DNA of 40,967 nt from CAZYVU01 sp964651435 (GCA_964651435.1 CAZYVU010000026.1:1-40967), one strand, 5' to 3'; shown: positions 1 to 7,036, counted from the stretch's first letter. Numbers and translations are program-made. The notes: a model not told the origin generated them from the sequence alone.

Positions 1-2
1 AG

Positions 3-89
3 CTGGTTGAGAGCTACAGCATTAAAGGAAAAAAGTATTACAGGCTCACGCAGAGAGGCGAGACGATACGGAGAATCATCCTCTCCTGA
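3..89 (+). CDS. C-terminal end of a winged-helix DNA-binding protein (partial)
   Basis: The frame is open from the left edge and stops with TGA at 87-89. It reads LVESYSIKGKKYYRLTQRGE and eight further residues. The pattern of a short beta-strand with KGKKYYRLT followed by RGE is what the wing and last helix of ArsR/PadR-like or archaeal winged-helix regulators look like. Only about 28 residues are visible, so family and target cannot be named. It lies just upstream of, and on the same strand as, the small Cys-rich ORF and orc1/cdc6, so it may belong to the same transcription unit. Confidence 0.5.
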   Translation: MVESYSIKGKKYYRLTQRGETIRRIILS

Positions 90-102
90 AAAGGGCACAG
101 CC

Positions 103-264
103 ATGGCGCAAGGCACAAGCACTCAAGAACCGCAAGCAAGGAAAAGCCACTGCATCCTTGGCACAGACTACACCATAAGCTGCACAGCCAAAAACTGCCC
201 CCTCTTAGAAATATGCAGAAGGACACGCTGGCAAACAGCCCAGGAGAGCTTATGGAAAGCCTAA
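103..264 (+). CDS. Small Cys-rich protein, 53 aa, function unknown
   Basis: ATG at 103 opens a 53-codon frame that starts 13 nt after the stop of the winged-helix tail. It contains four cysteines at about residues 17, 27, 32 and 38, spaced like a small metal-binding knuckle, followed by a basic stretch RRTRW. Its 3' end overlaps the likely orc1/cdc6 start (252) by 13 nt, an arrangement typical of translational coupling. I do not recognise the family. The short length and lack of homology knowledge keep the confidence moderate; conservation of the four cysteines in relatives would settle whether it is real. Confidence 0.4.
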   Translation: MAQGTSTQEPQARKSHCILGTDYTISCTAKNCPLLEICRRTRWQTAQESLWKA

Positions 265-1352
265 GCCAGTTCATACAGGAAGCCACAGAGCGCCAGAAAA
301 AAATAAGCAAGACAGTGAAGAACAACGAAATATTCGACTTCAACCACATACCCGAAAAAATCCTCATAAGGGAAGAAGCCAAAGCCATCATCGAAAACAT
401 CCTAAGCTTCCAAACATTAGGCACCCCAAACAACATGTTCATCCACGGCGCAAAAGGCACAGGCAAGACACTCCTCGCAAAATACCTCGCAGCCTGCAAG
501 CCGCTCACAGAAAGCATCACCATACCCATAAAATTCGTAAACTGCCGATACCACAACACATCATTCAAAATCCTCGCAAACATCCTCGGCATAGACGCAA
601 AAGGCCTCGGCGCGCCCGAACTCTACCACGGCCTGCTAAAAGCGCATGACCGCCTGATAATAATCCTTGACGAAATAGACCTCGCAAGCAGGGCAGACAA
701 GACAACAGACATCCTCTACTACCTCAGCAGGGCGGAAAAGAAATACATGATAATCATGCTCAGCAACAGCCCCGCCTTCTACAAAAGGCTCGACGAGCCC
801 ACCAAGTCAAGCCTACAGCTCGAAAGGCTCCACTTCCGAAACTACGACGCCCTAGAGCTCTCCCAAATACTCCAGCACAGGTGCGAAGAAGGCCTCCTAA
901 AGGACATCAGCCGGCAGGACATCGCAAAAATAGCAAAGCTCACCAAAGAAGAGAGCAACGGCGACGCAAGAATAGCCATAAAAGCCCTCCAATACCTCAT
1001 AGCCGAAAAATACGAAGACATCACCACAAGCTTCACTAAAGCCAAGCTCGACATCCTCACAGAGCTGCTCGCAAACCAGACAGACGAGACCATCCTAATC
1101 CTCACAGCAGTCCAGAAAAGCCACGACAAGCTCGTCAAGTCCGTATACGCCACCTACTGCATAATATGCCAAGAAAAGAACACAAAGCCATACACCTACC
1201 AGCACTTCTACAACCAGATAAGCTACCTCCAAAGCGCAGGCCTCATAACCATCATAGCAACAAGGCAGAAAAGCGGCAACCCAAACCGCATAGAACCCCT
1301 GTATGACAGCAGCCTACTAAGCCAAATATACCAATACCGATTCAACCAATAA
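252..1352 (+). CDS. cdc6: Orc1/Cdc6-family replication initiator
   Basis: An archaeal Orc1/Cdc6 AAA+ ATPase, which binds origin repeats and loads the MCM helicase. The protein is about 366 aa, close to the usual 370-420. It shows Walker A GAKGTGKT, Walker B LIIILDEID, a sensor-1 stretch IIMLSNSP, and a C-terminal winged-helix domain (roughly the last 90 residues, with YTYQHFYNQISYLQSAGLI). An upstream ATG at 213 is in frame, but the ATG at 252 is preceded by GGAG at normal spacing, so I prefer 252. Codon choice (many ATA, AGG, AGA and ACA) is unlike the genes after 7 kb. Bacteria do not use this family for replication, so the gene marks archaeal chromosomal, plasmid or viral DNA. No origin repeats were recognised beside it. 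Confidence 0.9.
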   Translation: MESLSQFIQEATERQKKISKTVKNNEIFDFNHIPEKILIREEAKAIIENILSFQTLGTPNNMFIHGAKGTGKTLLAKYLAACKPLTESITIPIKFVNCRYHNTSFKILANILGIDAKGLGAPELYHGLLKAHDRLIIILDEIDLASRADKTTDILYYLSRAEKKYMIIMLSNSPAFYKRLDEPTKSSLQLERLHFRNYDALELSQILQHRCEEGLLKDISRQDIAKIAKLTKEESNGDARIAIKALQYLIAEKYEDITTSFTKAKLDILTELLANQTDETILILTAVQKSHDKLVKSVYATYCIICQEKNTKPYTYQHFYNQISYLQSAGLITIIATRQKSGNPNRIEPLYDSSLLSQIYQYRFNQ

Positions 1353-1386
1353 AAAAAAGAGGCACCCCCGCCCCAGTTTACAAAAC

Positions 1387-1551
1387 ATGCAACCCGAACA
1401 ACACCAACCCACAACCGGAACAGCACGCAACAGCGAAAGCGTGCCAGCATGGGTCAGGCTCATAAACGACAAATTAGATATCGCAATAAGGAAAGCGGCC
1501 TACAAATACATGCTGCCCGAAGAAGAGGTGAGAAAGATGATAATGCTATGA
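1387..1551 (+). CDS. Small hypothetical protein, 54 aa
   Basis: ATG at 1387, 34 nt after the orc1/cdc6 stop, opens a 54-codon frame ending in TGA at 1549-1551. The N-terminal third is polar and disordered-looking (MQPEQHQPTTGTARNSES). The rest could form an amphipathic helix (AWVRLINDKLDIAIRKAAYK) ending in an acidic then basic segment. No known family is recognised. The codon style matches orc1/cdc6 and the position downstream on the same strand makes an operon partner plausible. It could also be noncoding. Confidence 0.4.
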   Translation: MQPEQHQPTTGTARNSESVPAWVRLINDKLDIAIRKAAYKYMLPEEEVRKMIML

Positions 1552-1582
1552 AGGAGGAGACGGAGAGGCTACATATCAGGAC

Positions 1583-2011
1583 TTACCACTTATTGCCCTT
1601 GCAACTGTCGTACAGCTCGATATTACTCACGTCGTACTTTCCCGGATTGGCCAAGACCCTGCCGGGCTGCGGTGAGCAGCTGTAATGGAACATAATTAGG
1701 CCTTTCTTATCAAGGTCATAAATGAGCAGAAGATAGTAGGAGCCCTTAGGCTTCACGTCAGACGGGTACTTCGCAAGGGCCGCAAAGTAGTTTGGCGGAA
1801 TCTGATTCTTACAAACCGACAGGAGCTTCTCACTCGTAAGGTCACCAGGGATAACATCCCCGTAAACGCCTATCGCCGCCGAAGCGCAGGACGTAGCCGC
1901 TGAACCCAGCAATCCATAATCATCCCTATCAACTTCGCCAATAGTGGCACAGCCTGCGATTAGGGCAAAAAGAACAAAAAGAACAACAAAAGAGCCTATA
2001 TGTTTTCTCAT
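1583..2011 (-). CDS. Putative lipoprotein, 142 aa
   Basis: The protein begins MRKHIGSFVVLFVLFALIAG followed by Cys21, that is a basic n-region, a hydrophobic core and the lipobox LIAG-C. It should therefore be exported, lipid-anchored on that Cys, and trimmed of its signal. The mature part has four further cysteines and no recognised domain. A TTG at 2023 is in frame, but ATG at 2011 gives the standard signal-peptide length and begins 2 nt after the stop of the phospholipase-like gene, so the two are probably cotranscribed with that gene first. Lipoproteins of this kind occur in bacteria and in some archaea, so this gene does not by itself tell which side of the join it belongs to. Confidence 0.65.
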   Translation of the reverse strand: MRKHIGSFVVLFVLFALIAGCATIGEVDRDDYGLLGSAATSCASAAIGVYGDVIPGDLTSEKLLSVCKNQIPPNYFAALAKYPSDVKPKGSYYLLLIYDLDKKGLIMFHYSCSPQPGRVLANPGKYDVSNIELYDSCKGNKW

Positions 2012-2013
2012 AA

Positions 2014-2943
2014 TCACACCCAATAAGTTACTGGGTTGCCAGGCGACTGCATGTCGGCACCGGTATCAAGGTTCCAAGCCTTTACAACACTGACCGGAGC
2101 AGCACCAGGAGCCAAACCGGTGTAGATGGCTTTCCACGCATCAGCTATATTGCCAACAGCTTTCTGAAAGACTGCCTCAAAGTTCACATAAGTATTGTCA
2201 GGAAGACGGAAGTTTAAGAAATAATTCTTGTACTGCTCAGCGAAATCACTTCTTATCTCGGCAGCTGTCCTATAGAAATAGCTCTCCCCGAGGCCCACAT
2301 GCCTAAACAAGCCCACAAATGCGGAATTAGCATCAGCTGCATCAATGGCGGCGGAATAGGTCGTGAACCAGAGCGCAGGGTGGGGCTCCTCCCGCTTGTA
2401 TGCGTAATTAGCCATTATAAGTCCCTTCCAGAAGCTCACAAGCTCCTCGAAATGTACGGAGTCTTTACAGAAGTGAACCATGTCTGCAAACTCGGCATAT
2501 CGGATATCAGCCCCGTCCTTCTTGATGTTAAATATTATTGAATCCTGCGTCATCTCGCAGTCGCGATGCTCGCCTTGGTGGTGCTCATAATCGCCTACAG
2601 TAGCCTGCACGACTGGGTGAACAGTAGCATCGGCGACCATATGGGAAACATAGCCCAGCAGCCAAGCCAGCTTAACCTCATCCGGCTCTGTCTTGGCGTG
2701 CCACGAATTCTTCAGAGCGGCGAAACCTGCCTCAAACGTGCTGCTGGTCTTTTCATAATGCATAACATCCGCCCATTTGACAGAGCCAGTATTGACACTC
2801 AAATAAGGCAAATCAGGGCTCACAGAGCCGAGAAGCAGAAACCTATAATGCCTGTTCAAAAGCTGCCACAACTCCCTTCCCAGAGCGCCGCGCTTGGTCT
2901 TACAGATGTCACAAAGTAAAAGATGAGTATATGCTCCAGCCAT
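2014..2943 (-). CDS. Zinc-dependent phospholipase C-like protein (PF00882 type)
   Basis: About 309 aa. The N-terminus MAGAYTHLLLCD, the segment LLLGSVSPDLPYL and the segment WLLGYVSHMVADATVHPVV give the spaced His/Asp residues expected for the zinc-binding helical fold of the zinc-dependent phospholipase C/S1-P1 group; EHRDCEMTQD continues it. Members hydrolyse phospholipid head groups or are of unknown activity. There is no obvious signal peptide. An upstream ATG at 2955 is in frame, but the ATG at 2943 has GGGGGA directly before it and puts the conserved Ala-Gly-Ala-Tyr-Thr-His motif at the start, as is usual. The lipoprotein gene follows 2 nt later. The exact substrate cannot be read from the sequence. 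Confidence 0.7.
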   Translation of the reverse strand: MAGAYTHLLLCDICKTKRGALGRELWQLLNRHYRFLLLGSVSPDLPYLSVNTGSVKWADVMHYEKTSSTFEAGFAALKNSWHAKTEPDEVKLAWLLGYVSHMVADATVHPVVQATVGDYEHHQGEHRDCEMTQDSIIFNIKKDGADIRYAEFADMVHFCKDSVHFEELVSFWKGLIMANYAYKREEPHPALWFTTYSAAIDAADANSAFVGLFRHVGLGESYFYRTAAEIRSDFAEQYKNYFLNFRLPDNTYVNFEAVFQKAVGNIADAWKAIYTGLAPGAAPVSVVKAWNLDTGADMQSPGNPVTYWV

Positions 2944-3034
2944 GTATTCCCCCATCCCGCCGAATAAGAAACTAAAGAACTATTTACTGGAAAAATGACG
3001 AATACCGCAAAGCCCAAGCTCCTGATGCCGATGA

Positions 3035-3044
3035 NNNNNNNNNN
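3035..3044. other. Assembly gap (10 N)
   Basis: Ten consecutive N between a plus-side end in noncoding sequence and the 3' flank of the integrase gene. The true distance and order of the pieces on either side are not established by this sequence. Confidence 0.99.
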
Positions 3045-3072
3045 ATTATCAAGAGGTTAATCAACACGAGCT

Positions 3073-4341
3073 TCAGACTTTCTTCATCCTCTCCTTCAGC
3101 GCGGCTTCCACCTTTTTGTTGACCCATTCTTCAAGCTTCTTGTCCAGTTGTTCGCCGTCCATCGAGTCGTCCATGAAGGAAAAGGCCGTTTTCATCTTCT
3201 CTTCTTTCTCAACGACGGCTTTCAGGTCCAGGGCCATGCCGCATTTTCCGCAGAATTTGAAATTAGGCGGGTTAATGTCAGAGCAGCGGGGGCAGCGTGA
3301 CGGCTTCTCGGTGTCTTGCTCCGGAGCCTTCTCTTTAAGCCCGTAAGCCTTCAAGAGCGCATCATCAACGTCCCTCCCGCTCATGTGAACGTAAACAGAA
3401 GCCATCGCTGAACTCTGGGTCCAGCCGAACATCTCTTTAAGCTGCGCCTCGGTAAGGGAAGACGCGAGCTGTGTTGCCCTAGAGTGCCTGAAATGATGAG
3501 GATTTATCGGCTTGGTAATCCCTGCTTTTTTTGCGGCTCGTTCCAGAGCTGCGGTTATAGTCTTGTATTTCATGGAGTAAGACCAGTTGAATTTGTGTCC
3601 CTTGGGGTTCTTTTTCTTGGCAATGCCCTTTGTGGTGCCTATGACTACCCACAGGGGCGATTCAGGGTCCTGCCTGTCGGGGTGGATGCCAAGCCAGTTG
3701 GAAACATAGGAAACATAGCAAATCATCCTGACGCGGCGCATTCCAGTCTTGCCTGTCACAACAATTACGGCACCATAGTTGTCGAACGTCACGTTCTTAA
3801 TCTTCAAGGAGGCAAGCTCGCCAATTCTGCAACCGGTCTCATACAGCATGGCAATAAGTGCCTTGTCGCGCGAGTGCTCAGCCGCGCCAATCATGGCCTC
3901 CACCTCCTGCTGGGTCAGAAGGTCTTCAGGCAGCTTATTGCCGTGGTGCCCAAGGCTCAAGGAAATCCAGCGGACTTCTTCGGGATATACCCCTTTCTCA
4001 TCAATACCCTTCAGGAACTTTACAAAAGATTTTAGGGAAAGTTTGTAGTCTATCTTTGTCCTGTCAGTATAATCCTGAGTATTAATGACAGAGACAAGCT
4101 TTTTAACATCATCTTTAGTCAAGGCGTCAAAAGGCTTATCGCACCACTCCGCAAGCCGAGACAGGCGATTCAGGTAGAAGTCAATTCTTGCCTTGCTGAT
4201 AGTCCTAGCCTTGCAATCCTCAATGAAGCGCAAAATAGCCTTCCTATTTGCAGGCGAAATCCGGTCGGAATTATTCAACCTCTTAACAGAGAGAAGGATA
4301 CGCCTATCGTAGTCATGAATATCTGCCCCCTTTTTAATCAT
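3073..4341 (-). CDS. Tyrosine recombinase/integrase with C-terminal zinc ribbon
   Basis: About 422 aa. An N-terminal SAM-like core-binding domain is followed by a catalytic domain with the family residues visible: Arg in LYETGCRIGELASL, the beta-hairpin lysine in VTGKTGMRR, HHFRHSRAT (H-x-x-R), and the tyrosine in ASVYVHMSGRDV. Around residues 350-367 there is a zinc ribbon, CPRC then CGKC, followed by a charged helical tail. That ribbon tail is typical of archaeal integrase/XerA-like proteins. A TTG at 4347 is in frame, but ATG at 4341 lies about 27 nt from an archaeal TATA box, which predicts a leaderless mRNA, so 4341 is preferred. It probably performs site-specific integration or dimer resolution for the element. 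No attachment site could be identified. Confidence 0.88.
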   Translation of the reverse strand: MIKKGADIHDYDRRILLSVKRLNNSDRISPANRKAILRFIEDCKARTISKARIDFYLNRLSRLAEWCDKPFDALTKDDVKKLVSVINTQDYTDRTKIDYKLSLKSFVKFLKGIDEKGVYPEEVRWISLSLGHHGNKLPEDLLTQQEVEAMIGAAEHSRDKALIAMLYETGCRIGELASLKIKNVTFDNYGAVIVVTGKTGMRRVRMICYVSYVSNWLGIHPDRQDPESPLWVVIGTTKGIAKKKNPKGHKFNWSYSMKYKTITAALERAAKKAGITKPINPHHFRHSRATQLASSLTEAQLKEMFGWTQSSAMASVYVHMSGRDVDDALLKAYGLKEKAPEQDTEKPSRCPRCSDINPPNFKFCGKCGMALDLKAVVEKEEKMKTAFSFMDDSMDGEQLDKKLEEWVNKKVEAALKERMKKV

Positions 4342-4364
4342 AACCAAGAAAATACACTGCCAAG

Positions 4365-4372
4365 TATATAAA
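4365..4372 (-). promoter_or_regulatory. Archaeal-type TATA box for the integrase
   Basis: On the minus strand TTTATATA is preceded by AAACC, resembling BRE plus TATA. Its centre is about 27 nt from the integrase ATG at 4341, so transcription would start at or beside the start codon, giving a leaderless message. There is no Shine-Dalgarno sequence in between. This is a typical archaeal layout and unlike the promoters after 6.7 kb. Confidence 0.6.
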
Positions 4373-4386
4373 GGTTTCCTTCCGAT

Positions 4387-4403
4387 TCGAACTTAAGGTT
4401 CGA
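4387..4403. repeat. Inverted repeat upstream of the integrase TATA box
   Basis: TCGAAC-TTAAG-GTTCGA, a perfect 6-bp inverted repeat with a 5-nt centre, lies about 15 nt upstream of the TATA box, followed by the palindrome ATGCGCAT at 4403-4410. Candidate regulator or recombinase-binding site; no direct evidence. Confidence 0.35.
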
Positions 4404-4445
4404 TGCGCATGGGGTGCGCCGTATGTAAGGTTCTAATCAGGGGGA

Positions 4446-4508
4446 TTTTATGGGTTTTACAGGCTTGATGGACCTGAGAAAGTGTACAGACTTTATAGAT
4501 TTTACGGA
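4446..4508. repeat. Imperfect direct repeats in the polymerase-integrase spacer
   Basis: TTTTATGGGTTTTACAGG at 4446-4463 and CTTTATAGATTTTACGGA at 4491-4508 match at 13 of 18 positions, 45 nt apart. The rest of the 4348-4627 spacer holds a G-rich tract near 4558-4572 and a pyrimidine-rich tract near 4585-4612, and no gene. The repeats could be iterons or chance AT-rich similarity. Confidence 0.25.
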
Positions 4509-4627
4509 GTTTACAAAGACTTGCCTCGTGCCTTATGGGTTCTATTTTTTATCAAATGGGGGGTGGGGGTAGGTGACTTGAGGAACCTTTTTCTTTCTTC
4601 TTCTTTCTCTTATAGGTAATATTTCTT

Positions 4628-6421
4628 CTACTTCTTCCATTCATTGCACACAGAGACGTCGACCTCTACAGGAATCAGCTTTAGAAAGTCTTTGGCTGCT
4701 CGTATCATGTCTTTTTCGATGATGGGCTTTACCAGCTCTACCTGCTCCTCTTTGACCTCAGCTACAATCTCATCATGGACAACATTAACAATCCTGCAAT
4801 CGTATGGCCTAAGGTCCGCCGCAAGGTACTTGAGAGCTTTCTTGATGATGTCCCCGCAGGTTCCCTGTATGGGCGTATTTTGCCCCTTCCTCTCGATTGC
4901 CCGCAAGACCTTAGCATCCTGCCTGTCCTGCCCGTCGTCAAACGTGAAGTAGCGCCTTCTCCCTGATAGGGTTTCGGCGTATAGCCGCTGCACGGCAAGC
5001 CTCCCAAGCTCCTGAAGACAGCGCCTGACCCCCGGATACTGCCTAAAGTAGGCATCTATGAAGCCCTTGGCCTTGTCCTCTGGGATGTGCAGGCGCACCG
5101 CAAGCCCCATAGGCCCCATGCCGTAGCAAAGTCCAAAATTAATCGTCTTGGCAACGTCGCGCTGCTCCTTGGAAACTTCACCTGGCAGGACGCCAAATAT
5201 GGCAGAAGCTGTCTTGGCATGAAGGTCTTCGCCCTTCCTGTAAGCCTCAAGGAAGACAGGGTCGCGGGAATACTCAGCAAGTATCCGCAACTCAATCTGC
5301 GAGTAATCCGCCGTGACAAGCTTATGTCCATCTTCGGCGACGAAGAGGTCGCGCCACTCCTGCTCCCTCGGAATTTGCTGGAGATTCGGCTCTCGGCAGG
5401 AAAACCTTCCGCTGCCGGCGCCTAACTGGAAAAACTCAGCATGGACACGGCCGGTGCTCTGGTGGACATGCTTTGGCAAGCTCTCGATAAAAGACGACAA
5501 GAGCTTAGAAATCCCCCTATACTCAAGAAGGTCCCTTGCGAACGGGTGGTCAATCCTTTCAAGGGTTTCAGTGCTTGTGTCAGCCACATCAAACCCCATG
5601 CGCAAAAGGACATCCTTCATCTGCTTCGGCGACGAGTAGTTCACGCCCATGCCGATGAGGGTCATCTGCTTCTGCAAATCAAGAGTATGGACAATAAGGT
5701 TAAGCTCTGCCTCGACCTCTACGAGCTTCTGCTCATACTTCGCCTTGAGAGCCTGAAGCCTCTGAAGGTCCAGTCTAATGCCTGAAAGTTCTATGCCCGC
5801 AACAGAAGGGATAATGGAAAATTCCAGTCGGGCCACATCGACGAGCCCTTCGTCTGTGAGCGTGCGAAGCTGTTCTTTGAGGATAGGCGGCAAGACCTTA
5901 ACGTCATTAGCCGCATAATCAACCTGCTCCTGCGTCAGCTCTGCCCCTGTAAAGCTGGTCTGGGCAGACTTGTCCATCTCCTCGCCCGCATACTTCCTCG
6001 CAAGGTCTTCCAACGCGCTGCCGCCCGGCGCAGGCTTGCCCGCAGTTAAAAGCTCTTCAGCAAGGTAGGTGTCAAAGAGGCGTCTGTACTGAATTTTTCG
6101 CGGATGGAAGAACCTGTCAAGGAACTTGACGTCAAACTTCAGGTTGTGCCCAACCTTGCGTATGGCTTTGTCCTCAAGAATTTTGAGAAGAGGCTCATAA
6201 GCGGTAGGATTGGAGGCATAATCCCCTATCTTCGCAATGTTAATGACAAAGACAGTATCCCTCGCCAGAATCTGAAGAAGGATTAGCCGGTCAGAGAGCG
6301 GGTCCAAGCCGGTCGTCTCAGAATCCACAAAAACCGTCTCAGCCGCCGGCTCCTGATAGGCGCAAGCCCCTACTTTGAAGAGGCTGTCGGCAGACTCAAC
6401 AAGAACTGTCTCATAAGGCAT
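4628..6421 (-). CDS. Family A DNA polymerase with 3'-5' exonuclease, no 5' nuclease
   Basis: 597 aa, close to the Klenow fragment of E. coli Pol I. Residues about 25-190 form a DEDD-type proofreading exonuclease: VDSETTGLD (Exo I), GHNLKFDVKFL (Exo II), YAANDVKVL (Exo III, Tyr-x3-Asp). The polymerase core has motif A DYSQIELRILAEYSRDP, O-helix RDVAKTINFGLCYG and motif C VHDEIVAEV, so all catalytic aspartates and the O-helix Lys and Phe are present. The 5'-3' nuclease domain of housekeeping PolA is absent, as in phage and plasmid replicative or repair polymerases. Standard archaeal chromosomal replication uses PolB or PolD, so a family A enzyme beside orc1/cdc6-type DNA points to a mobile replicon. 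The ATG at 6421 begins 8 nt after the stop of an upstream minus-strand frame. Confidence 0.92.
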   Translation of the reverse strand: MPYETVLVESADSLFKVGACAYQEPAAETVFVDSETTGLDPLSDRLILLQILARDTVFVINIAKIGDYASNPTAYEPLLKILEDKAIRKVGHNLKFDVKFLDRFFHPRKIQYRRLFDTYLAEELLTAGKPAPGGSALEDLARKYAGEEMDKSAQTSFTGAELTQEQVDYAANDVKVLPPILKEQLRTLTDEGLVDVARLEFSIIPSVAGIELSGIRLDLQRLQALKAKYEQKLVEVEAELNLIVHTLDLQKQMTLIGMGVNYSSPKQMKDVLLRMGFDVADTSTETLERIDHPFARDLLEYRGISKLLSSFIESLPKHVHQSTGRVHAEFFQLGAGSGRFSCREPNLQQIPREQEWRDLFVAEDGHKLVTADYSQIELRILAEYSRDPVFLEAYRKGEDLHAKTASAIFGVLPGEVSKEQRDVAKTINFGLCYGMGPMGLAVRLHIPEDKAKGFIDAYFRQYPGVRRCLQELGRLAVQRLYAETLSGRRRYFTFDDGQDRQDAKVLRAIERKGQNTPIQGTCGDIIKKALKYLAADLRPYDCRIVNVVHDEIVAEVKEEQVELVKPIIEKDMIRAAKDFLKLIPVEVDVSVCNEWKK

Positions 6422-6525
6422 TAAGGGAATTATAGCACCTTCAGGACTTCCGGCGAGAAGCCCTCCTTGATGCCTTTCTTAAACGCTCGAACAATGCCGG
6501 ATTGTATGGTATAGTAAGCTTTGGC

Positions 6526-6541
6526 ATGCTCGTTCGAGCAT
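6526..6541. repeat. 16-bp palindrome
   Basis: ATGCTCG-TT-CGAGCAT, perfect 7-bp arms around a 2-nt centre. It lies near the point where the polymerase-side frame stops resembling protein. Possible operator, recombination site or junction scar. Confidence 0.5.
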
Positions 6542-6572
6542 AGTTGGCGCCGGGGAGCCAAATTTGATAGAG

Positions 6573-6599
6573 GGCGCTTACAATACGTAAGCGCCTTTT
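6573..6599 (+). terminator. Terminator-like hairpin
   Basis: GGCGCTTAC and GTAAGCGCC form a perfect 9-bp stem with the 5-nt loop AATAC, followed directly by TTTT on the plus strand. It has the form of a rho-independent terminator, although the T-run is short and no plus-strand gene ends just before it. It might have belonged to a gene lost at the junction. Confidence 0.4.
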
Positions 6600-6739
6600 C
6601 GCATGTGCTGGAGAGGCTGCCGCTGCTCTATCAAACCCGGTTGACACCATTTCGTGCAACTTCATTTTTTCAGGTCTGCGTCTTCCAGCCCCTGACGGTA
6701 CATTTCTTGGCCCAGCCCCAACGAGATATAATGAACGCT

Positions 6740-6767
6740 TTGACACTCAAATCCAGTTTCGTATAAT
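6740..6767 (+). promoter_or_regulatory. Consensus sigma-70 promoter
   Basis: TTGACA, a 16-nt spacer, then TATAAT: both hexamers are perfect. A start near 6774 would give a leader of roughly 140 nt before the helix-turn-helix gene at 6917. It shows that bacterial sequence begins by this point. Confidence 0.7.
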
Positions 6768-6893
6768 GTAGGTCAGCTCGCCGTGATCGGGTCGGAGGGA
6801 GACATAAGGGGGCTATTCCGGTTCGGGTATTCTGGATCCACCGAAAGACCAAGATAGTTTCGCACGGGACGTGGCCCTGAGCCTAATGGCGGA

Positions 6894-6913
6894 CAGTCAA
6901 GTGACTGGAGTCA
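6894..6913 (+). promoter_or_regulatory. Overlapping inverted repeats covering the ribosome-binding site
   Basis: CAGTCA-AG-TGACTG and TGACT-GG-AGTCA share the middle TGACT half-site, so two alternative hairpins are possible. The GGAG Shine-Dalgarno for the ATG at 6917 (6907-6910) lies inside the second. This could be an operator bound by the encoded helix-turn-helix protein or a translational switch. Confidence 0.4.
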
Positions 6914-6916
6914 GTG

Positions 6917-7036
6917 ATGGAAGATCGATGGCTTTCCGTAGATGAGATCGCGGCCTATCTCGGCATCAAGCGAGATACGGTCTACAAGTGGATATCTGAT
7001 AAGCAGATGCCAGCCCACTGGGGGCTGGATGATTAG
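6917..7036 (+). pseudogene. Truncated excisionase-type helix-turn-helix protein
   Basis: The frame starts MEDRWLSVDEIAAYLGIKRD and continues TVYKWISDKQMPAH, the standard first part of the bacterial HTH_17/excisionase-family DNA-binding domain. Family members continue after Pro-Ala-His with a wing such as KVGRLWKF and end near 60-70 residues. Here the frame turns to WGLDD and stops at 39 aa, so the wing is missing. The break coincides with a perfect hairpin at 7010-7028. A good Shine-Dalgarno (GGAG) and a consensus promoter precede it, so the transcript is probably still made. In intact loci such proteins often precede restriction-modification or methyltransferase genes or act in element excision; none is visible here. 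Confidence 0.65.
7010..7028. repeat. Hairpin at the break in the HTH gene
   Basis: CCAGCCC-ACTGG-GGGCTGG, perfect 7-bp arms with a 5-nt loop, exactly where the HTH protein stops matching its family. It may mark a deletion or insertion boundary. Confidence 0.5.

Larger units (their letters stand above)
6430..6627 (-). pseudogene. Truncated reading frame upstream of the polymerase
   Basis: This minus-strand frame is open from 6627 to its TAA at 6430-6432 without a convincing start codon. The last third reads like protein, with AYYTIQSGIVRAFKKGIK followed by EGFSPEVLKVL, and ends just 8 nt before the polymerase start, as an operon neighbour would. Upstream of about 6540 the frame runs through two palindromes and looks less like coding sequence. 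My reading is a gene whose 5' part was lost at the archaeal/bacterial junction. It could also be chance open frame. Confidence 0.35.

Noticed and set aside
6526..6560. A tRNA 3' end serving as an attachment site (TTCGAGC loop and a final GCCA)
   Set aside because: The distance from the T-loop-like sequence to CCA is too long and no acceptor or anticodon stem can be drawn.
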